Positions 10,653 through 21,960 of a stretch of 60,000 bases of DNA are shown here, piece by piece; positions within the stretch are counted from its first letter, which is position 1; every line of letters begins with the position of its first letter. Source of the DNA: Liolophura sinensis (Eukaryota; Mollusca; Polyplacophora; Chitonida; Chitonidae); assembly GCF_032854445.1 (NCBI RefSeq), contig NC_088299.1:3511001-3571000 (forward strand), read 5' to 3'. A model generated the notes under the pieces. It ran no database searches and was not told the DNA's origin. It saw only the letters and a list, made by a program, of their open reading frames with translations. The translations under genes and the position numbers were made by a program.

Positions 10653-11864
10653 TTCACACGTAGACAATTTGATCAATGCATCTAATTTTGTTTTATCAGT
10701 CTGCGTTAGTTATCTCCCCTGAAAGAATTTCTCATTATTATGCGCTAATTTCTAAATACATATAGATGTATTACCTACATGTTGATATTGTCCCACTGAT
10801 GTTTTCAGGATTAAGTGTAAAATACATTTGGAATGGTTTAAAAGTGGATAGACTGTTAAGCTTGTATGATGTTACTGGAAATGTCATCCAGGATATAGGT
10901 GAATTGCAGGATCAAACCTAGTAACCATGGCTTGAAAAGTGAAATACTCTTAAATCGTTGAACATCTCGGAATTTTTTGGTGCATGGAAAATGCTTTGTT
11001 ACCAGGCAGTTCATTTAAGAAGAAAGTCAGCAAGCTGTTAAATCTGAGACTATTATACAGCTTGTACTAAAAATGTTGTCAGAATGTGAAGTTAAATTGA
11101 TATTCAAATTGGTGATGCAATTTCGGGACTTGCATGGGTTTCATTTGTGAAAACTGACTTCCGCCTGTGTTATCTTACCGCAGTAACTGCCAACAATCAT
11201 AGTGCTGCTGTTGACAAATTTTCTCGTTTTGAGATATATTGAACTATATTAAAAATAAATAATAGGCAACGAGAGTGGGAATATTTCACTTTTGTTCATG
11301 GTCTGCTTTGAAATAAGCATTGAAATAACCAATTTTGAAAATCATAGAATGTCTGTGTATTCTCTTTGAATTCTTATCAAGAGAACAAATATTTCTATAG
11401 TGCTTAAACATTTAGCGTTTTGTTCTGGTATGCCTTTAAGTGATTTTCAACACCAGTATTGTAAGCGCATGTAAATGAATGGATCGGGATTTACTTTAAT
11501 CTCCTTACGGCTAATCCTTTCTAGAAAATCTCGACTTAACATGCTGTGTTATTGATGCAGTGCTACATCGTAGATAGTATATACTGAGTGCATATATATG
11601 CACAATTTTGAGAGAAATGTTAACCGACCAAACTGAGATAGATGTAGAATCATTTGTTTCGTCTTTTTTATTTTTTTTTTAAAATGAATATTGTAATATA
11701 AAGAAAATGGCTGCCTTGAATATGTTAACCAAGAACAAACTGTGTGTGTCTTTAGGGATTTTGTCATTCTTCGAACATACACAACTGTTCCTATTCTAAT
11801 GGATGCTGATCTTGTGGATTGTGTCATTGAATAAATCCATCTTGACTTATTTCAACTTCACTTG
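10653..11864 (+). other. Intergenic, copy A 3' part
   Basis: AT-rich and non-coding as far as I can see. It aligns well with 40545-41460. Similarity ends near 11580, the likely edge of the duplicon. Confidence 0.5.
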
Positions 11865-12205
11865 TATATTGCATCGTCGTCGTCGTCCTCCTCCGTTTTT
11901 CGCCGGAAAGTCGGAAGTCCCAAGATCAAACCCGGGTCGGGTCATACATATACCAAAGACTTCAAAAATGGTATTTGTTGCTGCCTCGTTAGGCGCTCAG
12001 CGCTGAGAGGCCAGAGCAAGAAAACATGACTGGTTGGCCCAGTGTGTTGACTGGGAGGGCTGTCCTGTCTGGTGTCTTCAGCATACTTTAGCGGCGGCAG
12101 CACTTTGGCGGCATGGACTCACAAGAAGACACATTATATGTACACACAACTTTTTGACTCCCCGTCGTAATATGACTGAAACATTGCTGCGTAGGACGTA
12201 AAATG
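11865..12205 (+). repeat. SINE family 2 (tRNA-derived), plus copy
   Basis: Begins with a B-box-like stretch, agatcaaacccgggtcgggt, then ggcgctcagcgctgagaggc, ggtgtcttcagcatac, ggcggcagcactttggcggc and an AT-rich end. The reverse complement recurs at 13835-14115 and 56160-56515. The T-arm-like pattern, three copies and both orientations support a tRNA-derived SINE; the name is provisional. Confidence 0.65.
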
Positions 12206-13200
12206 CAAAACATTGATTAATTCCTCCGTTTTCTATAGTTCCAACGTGGCGTCCCGGTTAGGTTTTCCATCCGGACATTTCTGAAACGTGTAGCAGATAT
12301 AATGATGTGCGCACGTGTGTTTCTACCAGGAACAATTCTTTGATGACTCAATGCATCTTTATATTTTGGAAACAAGGGATTCACTCCTTTCGTACAAGGT
12401 AACCAGCCATCTGGGTTTGTTGATGAAATCGGACTGAGGCTTGGTGATGAAAATCGTGTCACGCAATCGTTAGGACAAGCGTAGTGTTGGTCCATTCTCA
12501 TCTTTGAGATTCGATCCTTATTGCTTGAGGTTCGAGCGCTAATCCTGATATTCGACCGTTATTCCTTTCGATTTTAATCCCTAATCCCTAAGATTCCAAC
12601 ATTTTTGGCGACTGGAACATTAATAGTTGAAATTCGACAGATGCAGCTTTGAGTGATTGAATGATCTTACAGTGGTCTGTAGATTTCCTGCCTTCCTGCA
12701 GCATGACCGAACGTTTAAGCGTGATTTATGATTGGAAAGTTTAGTTCACCGGATGATTGTGAAATAGTCTACAGGGTCGAATTACAAAGATAACGAATCA
12801 AGCACGTGATTGGTCCCACTCCTTACATCGCATGCGTCGCCCTCTACCTTTCGCTTTACATCAATGTCACGGTAAAATAGCAACTTTTGTACAGAAATCT
12901 TGAACAACGCCGAAGTCACTGGGGTCACTGTGATGAAGCAGGAAGTGATGTTAAAAAGTACAAATAATCCTTCTCAACCCTTGTCTCTTTAATACTTTAT
13001 ACACAGACATTCTCTTTATCTAGAGTACGTATAGCAGGATTTTAACCAAAAACTGACACAGTTTTATCACTGTATGCTCTAATGGGATCAAAATATTGTG
13101 GAAAACAACGTTTAACAGGAAGTACGGTAAGCAACTCTACTGATCATTCGTGCAGAACACCAGCTGGTCTGGCAATAACATTTCCTTGGATATACATAGC
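12206..13200. other. Intergenic between the SINE and GRL-psi2
   Basis: I see no supported gene. A 94-codon minus-strand frame at 12217-12501 has no recognisable motif and no second copy in the window. Confidence 0.4.
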
Positions 13201-13654
13201 TCAGTAACCGTGAGCTGACACTTGTCGTGTGGAGTTGATCAAAAATTCTCTGCAGTTAGCGAGACAGAGTTCCGGCGAATCGTCGTGTTCCTGAAACTGT
13301 ATGAGGACGAAGAAATAAGTGACGAAAACTCCAGCAATCTGGTAAACAGAAAGAGGAAATCAACCATGAAGGGTTTGAATTACCTACCAGTATACCTACG
13401 TACGTGATCAAGTTGTTCTTCACGAAGGCACTGTGATAACGAAGATCATATCCAATGTTAAGAGGCCATGCCTGTGCTCTGTTTACCGTCATAATTGTTG
13501 ATTTGTCAATCACAAACATGTCCAAGGCTGTCAGTCCGATAAACTCTCCTGTCAGCTTATTTATAAACACGGTCATCTGTAGAAAGAAAACCATTCTATA
13601 ATCAAGTCGGCTTTTAAATGAATGTTCGGGTTTAACGTTGTACTTAATTTTCTG

Positions 13655-13817
13655 TCGGCTTCCTCTCCGGCCGTACGTGGGAAGATGTTGCAGTAACCTG
13701 CGGATGGTCGTGGCTTTCCCCCGGGCTGTGCCCAGTTTCCTCCCACCATAATGCTGGCCACCGTCGTATAAGTGAAATATTCTTGAAATATTCAAATAAA
13801 TAAATAAATAAATAAAA
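13655..13817 (+). repeat. SINE family 1, 3' portion
   Basis: Carries the family pattern in the plus sense: ggcttcctctccggccgtac, cctgcggatggtcgtggctt, ccgggctgtgcccagtttcc, tcccaccataatgctggcca, gtgaaatattcttgaa, ending in (aaat)n. It lies inside intron 2/3 of GRL-psi2. Confidence 0.75.
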
Positions 13818-13834
13818 TTTGTTCTGTCATATGA

Positions 13835-14115
13835 CGAATCGTTAGGTGTGTGTACATATACTGTGTCTTAATTCTTCTGGCAGGGCGAGTATCATGCCGA
13901 ATTCACTAGACATGCAACCCCACCTAGTCGCATTATACAGACACGGGGCCAACTAGTCCTCTTTCCTTGCTCTAACCTCTCAGTAGGGGCCTACTGAGCG
14001 CCCAGCGAGGCAGGAACAAGTGCGATTTTTAAAAGTCTTTATCATTATCCTACCCGGATTTGATTCCGGGTCTTCCGACTTCGAAGAGGACGCTGTAATC
14101 ATTAGAGCAGCGAAG
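13835..14115 (-). repeat. SINE family 2, minus copy
   Basis: Reverse-complement relative of 11865-12205: taggtgtgtgtacatatactgtgtc, then agcgaggcaggaacaa, and at the tRNA-like end cccggatttgattccgggtc followed by ttccgacttcgaagaggacgc. It sits in an intron of GRL-psi2. Confidence 0.65.
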
Positions 14116-14319
14116 AGGAAACTTTGGAGTAGTAAGTAGAGAGCGCTATATCGAGATGCGCAGGTTCAATACCCGGCATTGGGTAGCGACTTTATTCATT
14201 CTCTCGCTCTCACTAGCTGTTTCTTCGGTCTTGGTTACAACAATAAACCGTCAACGACTCGATCCCCCTTGATCTGTGAGCAGGGATATGGTTGTATCAG
14301 AAAACATGGACTGCTTTAA

Positions 14320-14435
14320 TGTTTTTATTTATTTGATTATTGCTTTAACTCTACATTTTACAATTTTCCACTTATGCGATGGTGGTGAGTGAATTTATGG
14401 GTGGGAGGAAACCGGGGTAAAACCACCGACCCTTA
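14320..14435 (-). repeat. SINE family 1 fragment, minus
   Basis: The tail ttatttatttgatta is followed by gtgggaggaaaccggggtaa and a conserved ccaccgaccctt. It is worn and truncated before the tRNA-like head. Confidence 0.45.
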
Positions 14436-14544
14436 TCAAGTTACTGTCGAACTTTCAATACCAATATGCACACCTTATTGGCGGAAATATATTACCACCG
14501 CATGATCTACACATTGATATATATTAAATGTAGGTGTTGTTATA

Positions 14545-14840
14545 GAGAGTAAAACCAGACCAGCGACGACAGTGTGATAGCTGGCAAATGGTCACACGTA
14601 ACCGGTGAAATACGGGACCTTGTCAATTTACCTCAGTCATGGCTTTTTTCTAACTCTTCATGTAAATGCATAAATAGTAGCAATTTACAAGTCCCCAAGC
14701 ATCATGTGTTAAACAGAACTTGGTAAAAATATTGCAGTGAAGTTAATTGTAATTTATTAGACGTCACTGGTCTAGAATTGCTCAAAATGGTATGGTGTTA
14801 TCACAGTTAAAATGCTGTCACATTAAAACAATCCAAAGGG
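14545..14840 (+). repeat. R250 repeat copy beside the LTR
   Basis: Full-looking copy (gacgacagtgtgatagctgg, caaatggtcacacgtaaccgg, cttgtcaatttacctcagtc, gttaattgtaatttattaga, ggtctagaattgctc). Together with the LTR next to it, it is repeated in inverse orientation at 31165-31450. Confidence 0.65.
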
Positions 14841-14866
14841 ACCAGGCCTCAGGGATGCTTTCATCA

Positions 14867-15881
14867 TGTTATGTATGACTATTTAACGTTTTCATGTACT
14901 GTTAGTCTGCGGACCTTTGTGAAAGCATAACAGGCCCTGTTATATATGTACAGCGCGGACCTGGCCGAAAGCACCTTGTTCAATGCTCTGTTTATTTAAC
15001 TGGATGTTCATTGGCTGTTAATTCTGTGTCTAAGAATAGTTGAATCCACCTGGCACGTATATAAGCCGTGTTTTCTGTGCAGAGGGGAGGTATTTTTGCT
15101 GCATCCACTGGGAGCCAGGAGAGTGTGAGACGCTCTCGTATCGAGTCCATTATTGTGATATGAGCTGGTGATGCAAGTTTCATTTGGGAGGACAGATTTT
15201 TATGCCGGCACCGTTTGTGTACCACAGTAGTATTGATGTCTGGTTTATGTGAATTTCTGCGGAAGTCACATTTATTGGTGTTCGGATCTTTATTATGATT
15301 ATACAGTGTGGACTGTGTAATTTGTTTAACACGCTGACCTCACCTGACCGACAAGGTCGTCACGGACTCTAATCTGAAATTTTCAGTTTTGGCAAAGGAC
15401 GTTCGTTCTGCCACAAGGTGACATTACTCTACGTCTCTGAACGGTTCGTTTGTGAGCTTCTGCGGGAGCTGTGACTGATCTGAAGTGGATTATACCTCCA
15501 TGCCTGTATTTACCCTGTGTTGTGCTCTTCGGGTGTGACGTCATTCAAAGGCTTGACTGTTCCAGTTCTGTGTAACCTGTGTACTGTGTTCGCGTTCGCT
15601 ATCCTGGCGAAGTACCTGTCTAGGACAATTTGTGACTTGTGTGAATTGTGTGTTTATCACATGGTCTTTACGTTGGATCTCCTGGAACACGTTCCTTGGG
15701 ATGAAAAGGTGAACTGGAAACTTTTAAAGACCGGTAATACTGATGTGTATGTTTTTGATGTTGTTGTTGTTGAACTGTCTGTAAAACTGTACGTCTCATT
15801 TTATATATATAAAGCCATTGTTTACATTGTAATATTGAGTCACTGAGTCTGTTTTCTGTTGCTGTTTTCAATACCGTAACA
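14867..15881 (+). mobile_element. Solo LTR, copy 1 (about 1015 bp)
   Basis: Begins TGTTATGTATGAC and ends AATACCGTAACA, so the ends are TG...CA within a TGTTA/TAACA inverted pair. A TATA-like cgtatataagcc lies near 15056. Two further copies exist (30132-31132 minus, 44715-45715 plus). No coding interior is present, so it is a solo LTR of an LTR retrotransposon. The flanks, atca and gtgt, do not match; the shared left flank with copy 2 indicates this copy moved as part of a larger duplicated segment. Confidence 0.8.
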
Positions 15882-16664
15882 GTGTACAGAATACCTTGCA
15901 AATTAAGTTCAAGAAAGCGGGATTGGCTAATAAAGCGGGCGGTGTATTGACTGTGAGGAAAAAGTAGAAAGAAATATTAAAAACGACTGTTAGCGCTCAC
16001 CATGTGATTCAGGTAGCCACCGCCTTAAGCAATCAACACCAAATACAGCAAACTCAGTGTCAACCAGAAGAAATGTGCTGCTAACACTAAGACATTGGAT
16101 TTAAGGCACTGAAGGCGCTTAACACGTCATCAGCCCCCTCCACCAAGTGGCAAATATCTTGATGGCGACGCAGAAACCACTCCAGATGTCGCCTTCTGGG
16201 GAGATTGCCTTTGGTAGGTCGCTATGGAAAATTTCAAACTCTTTGTAAATGACGCCCGACATGAATAGGAAAAGAGTTGGCGTCAATATCCAAGCTGCGG
16301 ATCTGTAAATATGAAGAACGATGACGAGCAGCTTCATAAGAACGACACTTTGACTGTTATGCAAAATGGGGGCGAGTGTAAAGTCTCCCATGTTGGTTTG
16401 GAAAAGGATGTAAGCATTAAATGCCCAGGTCAAAACCATATTTATCCATCCAGGTAACAGTAGGTACCCGGTAAAACTGCTTCTCATGAAGCGGCCATAC
16501 TCCAGTGGACACAGACCCGGGTCGTCGGCAGAACTTCCGCGATTTGTCCTTACAAGTCGTGACCACTTGAGAACAAACTCCAAAAAGCGGTTCTCGGAGA
16601 CACACGCCTTATAAGTGACAGTGGCGTTGATACAAGAATGTACGTACCACAGATGTCGAGACAT

Positions 16665-17170
16665 GGTTTCTGACGTGTATGCATGGTGGTAGAAACGTAT
16701 GCAACAGTTCCAGTCAGTAATTATGGCCACTCGTTGAAATCTCAACTTGATATCGCTTACAACGAGGATGTATCAGCGTTAAATAAAACCAGTTTCATTG
16801 CCCAAATATAGATCTAAGTATGGACAGAGGAGGCAATAAAATAACTTTAATATATACAGTGTCCCGAAATTGCCGCACCGGATGTGTCAGTAAGCTGGTT
16901 GCCTTCTTCTAGCTAGCCATTATGACCTATCATGTTGGTAAGGGCAGTCGACGATTCTCGTCTTCTGCAAATGGGAACTGTCAAAAGGTTGATGTTCCTG
17001 TCTCTTGGTGTCTTCGATGTTTTCGGATGAACTATCCCTTGTATTGTCAAATGAAAGAATGGAATGAGGTGGGATATCCTCCTGTTAACGTTATGTACAA
17101 TTTTAATGGTTGACCCCCACTTTTGAAAGCTAAGAGCTCCAGGCCCAATGACCACACCTCATCCCATGCG
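16665..17170. other. Intergenic upstream of GRL-psi2
   Basis: No receptor similarity continues 5' of the psi2 break. I see no gene. Confidence 0.4.
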
Positions 17171-17171
17171 A

Positions 17172-17220
17172 CCCCCCACCTCCAACCCCCCTCCACCAAT
17201 CCCCCAAACCCCCAACTCCC
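17172..17220 (-). other. G-rich tract on the minus strand (G-quadruplex-prone)
   Basis: On the plus strand there are C-runs at 17172-17177, 17186-17191, 17201-17205 and 17209-17213. The minus strand therefore has four runs of at least five G within 42 bases, meeting the usual intramolecular G-quadruplex pattern. Confidence 0.6.
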
Positions 17221-18914
17221 GCTTCCTACGCCATTGAAGTTCATATCACGGGATATTCAAGCAGAAGTGAAGCGGCGATTCATAACTCAATATTTATAGG
17301 AGAAAGTGCATGTGCGTGTAATAATTGCCGTGCACAAAATATTTCACAATCCGCTTGAGGTTAACATTATTGATCTTCGTACTGTCGTAATTTACATTAA
17401 ACTTTTCTTACCTAAAGTGAGTCGGGTTCAAGCTGTGTAATCTAAATTGTTCATTCCTGCCTTTGCGATGACGATTTGCGAACAACCTGGTAACGTGGTA
17501 CTTGTGTATTAGGAGAGAACAAAGGTCTTACCGGCTTGGATCCGACTCATCACTGGGAGAGAAAAACGTATCTCATTTCCCGTATCTTGTACTTATTGAC
17601 CTCCAGTAATTGCTAAGTGATTTCATATCATGGAGCGTGCTCTCTGTGATGGCGGAATCTGGAAATTAAGACAGTCCATTCTTCACAGTATACAAGACTG
17701 GGAGACTGTGAAGTCCGCGTTGGCTTTAGAGCAGCAGTTTTCTATATGAGTCAAAACTAGTCTAAGCGATGGACGAGAGTTTCAAAAATTGAAAAATTTT
17801 GCATGTCTGGCATGTAAGCATTAAACGCAATCTCTTTAATTTTAAGTTTAATAAATTTAGTTTACAAATGAGTTTTGGGTTAATTAAGTCATGGTGCTGA
17901 AGTAGGTGTAATTTGCCACTATTTTAGGCAATTACATGAACAGTAAGAATAAAAGCCGTAATTCACCGGTTACGCGTGACCACTTACCAGCTATCACCCT
18001 GTCATCGCTGCCCTGGTTTTACTCTGTGTGCTTTATTTCTATAGTTATATTAGCAGAAAATGCTTTGTGGGACCCATGACAGTATATACAGGGTTCTTTT
18101 AAAGATAGGGTTAACATATTTGTACAGAACCTTCCTACAGAGGACTCTAACAACTGGCAATTTCTTCTCTCTTTTATGTTAGCAGTCCGATTTACTGCGG
18201 GTTTTTTTTTTTGCTCCTGATACATGTCTTTGGAATTTTAGAGCTAATATTGAATGGATATTTTACACACGGTCTACTATTTTATGCCCAATCAGGGGAA
18301 AATACATAATACAACTGTTCAGATAGACAGCCGAGTAAATGATGAAGCACTACCCAGATTAAGTGACTGGTAGAGTAACCGAGGAAGAAACTGAAGCAGT
18401 AACTGATAGAGTAATTTAACAAAGCCTGTGTTCCTTGAGACTGTTAATGTGCACATAGGCTTGTGAAAGAAACAGCTGGCTTTGCCATTATAAGTCCGAA
18501 CCAGATCAACCAACAAAACAAGCACATTATGTCAAAGAGTTAGGTTTATTTACGCTTTCAGTGTTAGCCTAAACGATTGTTAACCGAATCAAAATGTAGT
18601 TTTGATCAATATTTCTATGTAATCTGTTGCGCAAAGCGAGTCAACTGTAGCAGTGACAACATGTGACTGCCATTGTTTACAATACCGTGTTCAGTTCTTC
18701 AAATATGCATTAGTCCACTGAATCACATGCCTGGTTTGACTGCTGGGCATTGAAAATTAGCCGATTAGCGAATTGGCTGGCGGGAAGAAAAGATGAATGT
18801 TAATATTGTCCAAACACTTATATATTTCCCTTCATTCTTTGCTTTCGGTGAAAACCAAAGGAAATTGTCACGTAGCCAAGAGCATAGATTTATAGAGACA
18901 ATCGGAATATACTG
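17221..18914. other. Intergenic, including flank related to GRL-4 upstream
   Basis: No gene is seen. About 17920-18025 is a partial R250 repeat in minus orientation. About 18480-18900 is loosely colinear with 23150-23540, upstream of GRL-4 (shared tags: ggtttatttac, gccattgtt.acaat, agccgatt, aaaaccaa.ggaaa). This suggests it is the old 5' flank of GRL-psi3. Confidence 0.45.
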
Positions 18915-20165
18915 GATATACACTCTTAAAAAAAAGGCAAAACCCAAATATCAATGTAAATTTGATGTTATTCAAGGACGCGTAGATCAGCGGAAAACAA
19001 AGATACATAAATGAAATTTTGTGGAGCAATGCATTGCTATGTTGTTCATATTTCATGAGAATAACAGTTATCACAGTCATTACTGCTGTCCACCACGTGG
19101 TGTTGAAGTCAGTACCTCGTATGACCACCTCCAGCAGCAACCACTGCCCGACACTTCGTTTTGTTGTGGAATCCTTCTCCATTCCTCCTGCAGCATGTGC
19201 AACAACTGTTGAAGATTCTGTGGTGGAATACGACGTCGACGCGCCCGTCTATCCATCTGATCCTAAAGGTTGGGTTTAGATCCGGGGATTTGGAGGGCCA
19301 GGGTATTGATGCTGTTATTGGCCAGGTAGTCCACGGTGGCACGTGCGGTGTGGGGCCTGGCGTTGTCCTGTTGGAAGAGCTGCCGTTGAAGGTCAACAAG
19401 GCGAAGGACCTGCCGTCGGAGAATCTGGTCGATGTATCAATTGGCCGTCAGATTGCCTTGGACAAACACCAGCTCCGATCTGCGGGTGTATGAGATCGCT
19501 CCCCACACCATAACACTCCCTCCACCGAATCTGTCCACCTGTCTGATGCAGTGAGGAGGAAAACGTTCATAACGTCGTCTGAAGACACGGTCTCTACCAT
19601 CACGTCGCCTGAGGAGATAACGGGATTCATCGCTAAACCATATGCGCCTCCAGTTTGCCAGGTTCCATGGCAGCACCGTGGTACACCATCTCACTCGTCG
19701 ACGTCGATGTAGTCGTGTAAAGAAGGGGACAACTTTTGGACGTTTGGCTCGTATTCCTACTTCTCGGAGACGGTTCCTGATTGTCTGATCGGACACTCTT
19801 CGGGCTCCAAACTGTTCTTGTGCAGTGTCCCGGGCGTTACGATGGTGGTCACGTAGGTGGGTTACCCGGATGTACCGATCTTGGGCAGGTGTGGTGACTC
19901 TAGGTCTTCCTGATCTTGGACGGTCATTTGTCAAATTTGTTTGACGAAATCGATCCCACAACCGAGTTATTGTGCTGGAATGAACGTTGAAGATCCTTGC
20001 AACCTCACTCTTTGATTCGCCAGCTCGCAATCGTCCAATTGCCTGATTTTGGTCGGCAGCGTTGAGACGTCCCATTTTCGTGTGCAGTACTTGCAAAGAT
20101 ATTGGATAAAATTGTGAGATTCGTTTGGGTCTTTTATAGTCACATGCTGTACATGTTTTGCACGT
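18915..20165 (-). mobile_element. Tc1/mariner-type transposon relic
   Basis: The transposase remnant (next entry) fills most of this span. The left edge is uncertain: a tacactcttaaaaaaa stretch near 18920 could be an old terminal repeat. No matching inverted copy is seen at the right end, where the element abuts truncated GRL exon 1 sequence at about 20166, so the right terminus is probably lost. Confidence 0.7.
19080..20075 (-). pseudogene. Tc1/mariner-like transposase, broken
   Basis: From MGRLNAADQN the frame shows a helix-turn-helix N-terminus (RAGESKSEVARIFNVHSSTI), a GRPR-type hook (RPRSGRPRVT), a second HTH, and catalytic-core motifs WRRIWFSDES (first D) and, after a stop, QQDNARPHTA (second D). 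Lesions: CGA to TGA after GNLTAN, a frameshift before the WPSKSPDLNP-like motif, and loss of the short stretch that should carry the third acidic residue. It cannot make an active enzyme. It inserted at, or carried a break into, GRL-psi3. Confidence 0.88.
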
Positions 20166-20665
20166 GACAAAGATAAAGATCCTGACTCCGAAGACAAAAA
20201 TATCGAGGTTTTTCTAGCGGACAAACCCTTCAAATTGGCCCAACCTCTTGAGTCTCTTTGGACTCTTGTTTCTCAACTGTAAGAAAAACAAGTGGTCTCC
20301 AGTCACAAGAGCTTACTCTACAGTCGATTTACTTCTCCTGTGGGTTTGCGTCTTCCAGCTCTTCTTTGCCTACAAAGATTAGCAGTTCGGAATAGTTTTA
20401 TTCTTCAAGATATCACACATCTGTGATACATACATTGCCGTGTGAACGCCACGGTGAGTTTCAAGGCGTGTAACTCTGAGGACCGCTTTGCGGAGTTTCT
20501 ACTGAAGTGGCCGCGCCTTGTGAAGACAAATCATTGAAGTTCTCCCGACGACCCAGGTCTTTGTCATGGGAGGCTTCCTGAGACGAAGATTCATTTTGTG
20601 CTTGATATTAGTCTGGGTGGGCACGGCATTCAACATAGTTTGTGGTAGTTATTTTATCAAAAACT
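20166..20665 (+). pseudogene. GRL-psi3, truncated GRL exon 1
   Basis: Closest to GRL-4: DKPFKLAQPL-type start (gcggacaaacccttcaaatt), LFGLLFLNCKKNKWSPVTRAY, FFAYKD, then HL.YI..CVNATVSFKACNSE and FLRRRFILCLILVW. The start codon and first ~20 codons are missing, cut by the transposon. Ten bases are lost in TM1, stops follow (AAAGATTAG, GGAATAG, TGTGATAC shift), and it ends abruptly after TM4 at the LINE relic. No exons 2-4 were found downstream. Confidence 0.85.
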
Positions 20666-20684
20666 GGCAGTATATATAGTAAGC

Positions 20685-21960
20685 CTGCTGAAACAAAAAT
20701 ATCTATAAAAAATCCTCTTCTGGGAATTTCTGCAGAGTTTCAGCAGATTAAAAATCAGAAAGAGATTAAATTGTCCTTTTCTGCCACAAATATGCAAGAC
20801 TATAATAAACCGTTAAGTACTGGTAAACCGAAAACTGCATATCACGAATGTGGAATGGACCTGATGACGTTTATTATAAGTTTCTGAATCATTTACCACC
20901 CTAGCCAGTTGAAACTCTCTTAGTCCTACTTAATAATATTTGCATAACTGGTAATTTCCCATCCTCGTGGAGTGAGGGGTTTATTATCCCGGTTCCAAAA
21001 CCGGGTAAAGATCATACTTTTTAGCCAACAATTTACTATATAATATATAATGTGGTCTACGACAAAACATATGGTATTTAAAAAGATCTGTCAGATGTGT
21101 GGCTTAAAGATCGTTTACCATTATTTATATCTGAATTTTTATCTGATCGTCATTTTAAATTACGGCCGGGGACCACTCATTCTGGCTCGTATGAGCAGGA
21201 AATTGATGTATCCCAGGGCAGCATTCTATCGCCTGCTTTGTTCAGCATAAAGATAAATGCTTAAAACCGTAACATCTGGTACAGAGGGTTCTTTATTTTT
21301 TGATGATTTCCCAATACGCTACCGTGCTAAAAATATGAAAAACATCGACAGACAGTTGCAGCTTTGTCCCAATAAGATCCAGATATGGATAACTGGAAAC
21401 GGTATGCATTTTTGCAATAAACGAAAAACACTGAGCTAAAACTTTGTGGTGAAGAGATTAAAATTATTGGTGAAACTAAATTTTTGAGTGTAATATTTGA
21501 TCAAAATTATCCTTTATACCCCATATTAAAATGCTGGAAGCTAAAAGTACAAAGGCTTTCGATAAAATGAAGGTCGTGTCTAGCACCGATTGTGATGCTG
21601 ATCAACCTGTTATTAAATCTATATCGTTCTCTGGTGAGGTCTAAATTGGAGTATGCGTCCATCATGTATCGTTCCGCCAGGAAATCGTACTTTAAAATGT
21701 TGGATCCATCACCAAGGTCTGAGACTGAGCCTTGGTGCTTTTAAAACCTCACCAGTAGAGAGTTTATATGTACAGGCGATTGGGTCTTCTTTATATAAAC
21801 TACGTATAAAACTGAGCCTTCAAGTTGCTACAATGCTTAAAGCTCATCCGACAAACCTTGCCTACAGCTCTGTTTTCATGCTATCTTATGTAAATAAAAT
21901 GAGTAAATGTCCTAACAAGATAAAATGAGTAAATGTCCTAACAAGATCCTTTCGTGTGGG
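20685..21960 (+). mobile_element. LINE (Jockey/I-like) reverse-transcriptase relic
   Basis: Piecewise frames carry non-LTR reverse transcriptase motifs. Near 20955-21012 is FPSSWSEGFIIPVPKPGKD. Near 21206-21258 is SQGSILSPALFSIKIN. Around 21640-21790 are KLEYASIMYRSARKSYFKML and LGAFKTSPVESLYV, typical of the region after the RT domain. The YxDD-type motif is not recognisable. Many stops and shifts show it is dead. Confidence 0.8.
21894..21950 (+). repeat. Short tandem duplication, 2 x ~26 bp
   Basis: The unit aaaatgagtaaatgtcctaa plus caagat occurs twice, head to tail, at the 3' edge of the LINE relic. Confidence 0.85.

Larger units (their letters stand above)
1890..11580 (+). repeat. Segmental duplicon, copy A (GRL-1 unit)
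   Basis: Copy A of a tandem-type unit of about 9.6-10 kb, repeated at 31865-41460 (B) and 41475-about 51500 (C). Order in each: ~250-bp interspersed repeat, conserved upstream block, GRL gene, GRL exon-1 relic, 43-bp minisatellite, and (A and B only) an exon-like terminal frame. The edges were judged by eye from loss of similarity and are approximate. Copy A lacks about 310 bp of intron 2 that B and C keep. Confidence 0.75.
13201..16664 (-). pseudogene. GRL-psi2, inverted gustatory-receptor-like pseudogene
   Basis: Minus-strand receptor opposing the rest of the array. The exon 1 relic runs 16664 to 16001: it starts at MSRHLWYVHSC (TM3), so about 100 N-terminal codons are gone. A small deletion after ISPEGDI shifts the frame, most of TM6 is deleted, and later stops occur. 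The exon's donor (atg|gtgagc) survives. Exon 2 was not found. Exon 3 (13576-13487) encodes NKLTGEFIGLTALDMFVIDK and exon 4 (13338-13201) encodes IAGVFVTYFFVLIQFQ with a 45-residue end; both are open with good splice sites. A 1-kb solo LTR occupies intron 1. The contrast between clean 3' exons and a wrecked exon 1 suggests recent death or joining of pieces. Confidence 0.85.

Noticed and set aside
12217-12501. 94-codon minus-strand frame
   Set aside because: No motif, no second copy, no splice context that I can support.
15517-15846. 109-codon open frame within the LTR
   Set aside because: It recurs only because the LTR recurs (30237-30494, 45361-45666), lacks an ATG start and has no recognisable domain.
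17047-17244. Gly/Trp-rich minus-strand frame
   Set aside because: Low-complexity translation of the C-rich tract.
18868-19182. 104-codon minus-strand frame overlapping the transposon
   Set aside because: Its N-terminal part is a shadow of the transposase C-terminus in another frame; the rest is AT-rich.
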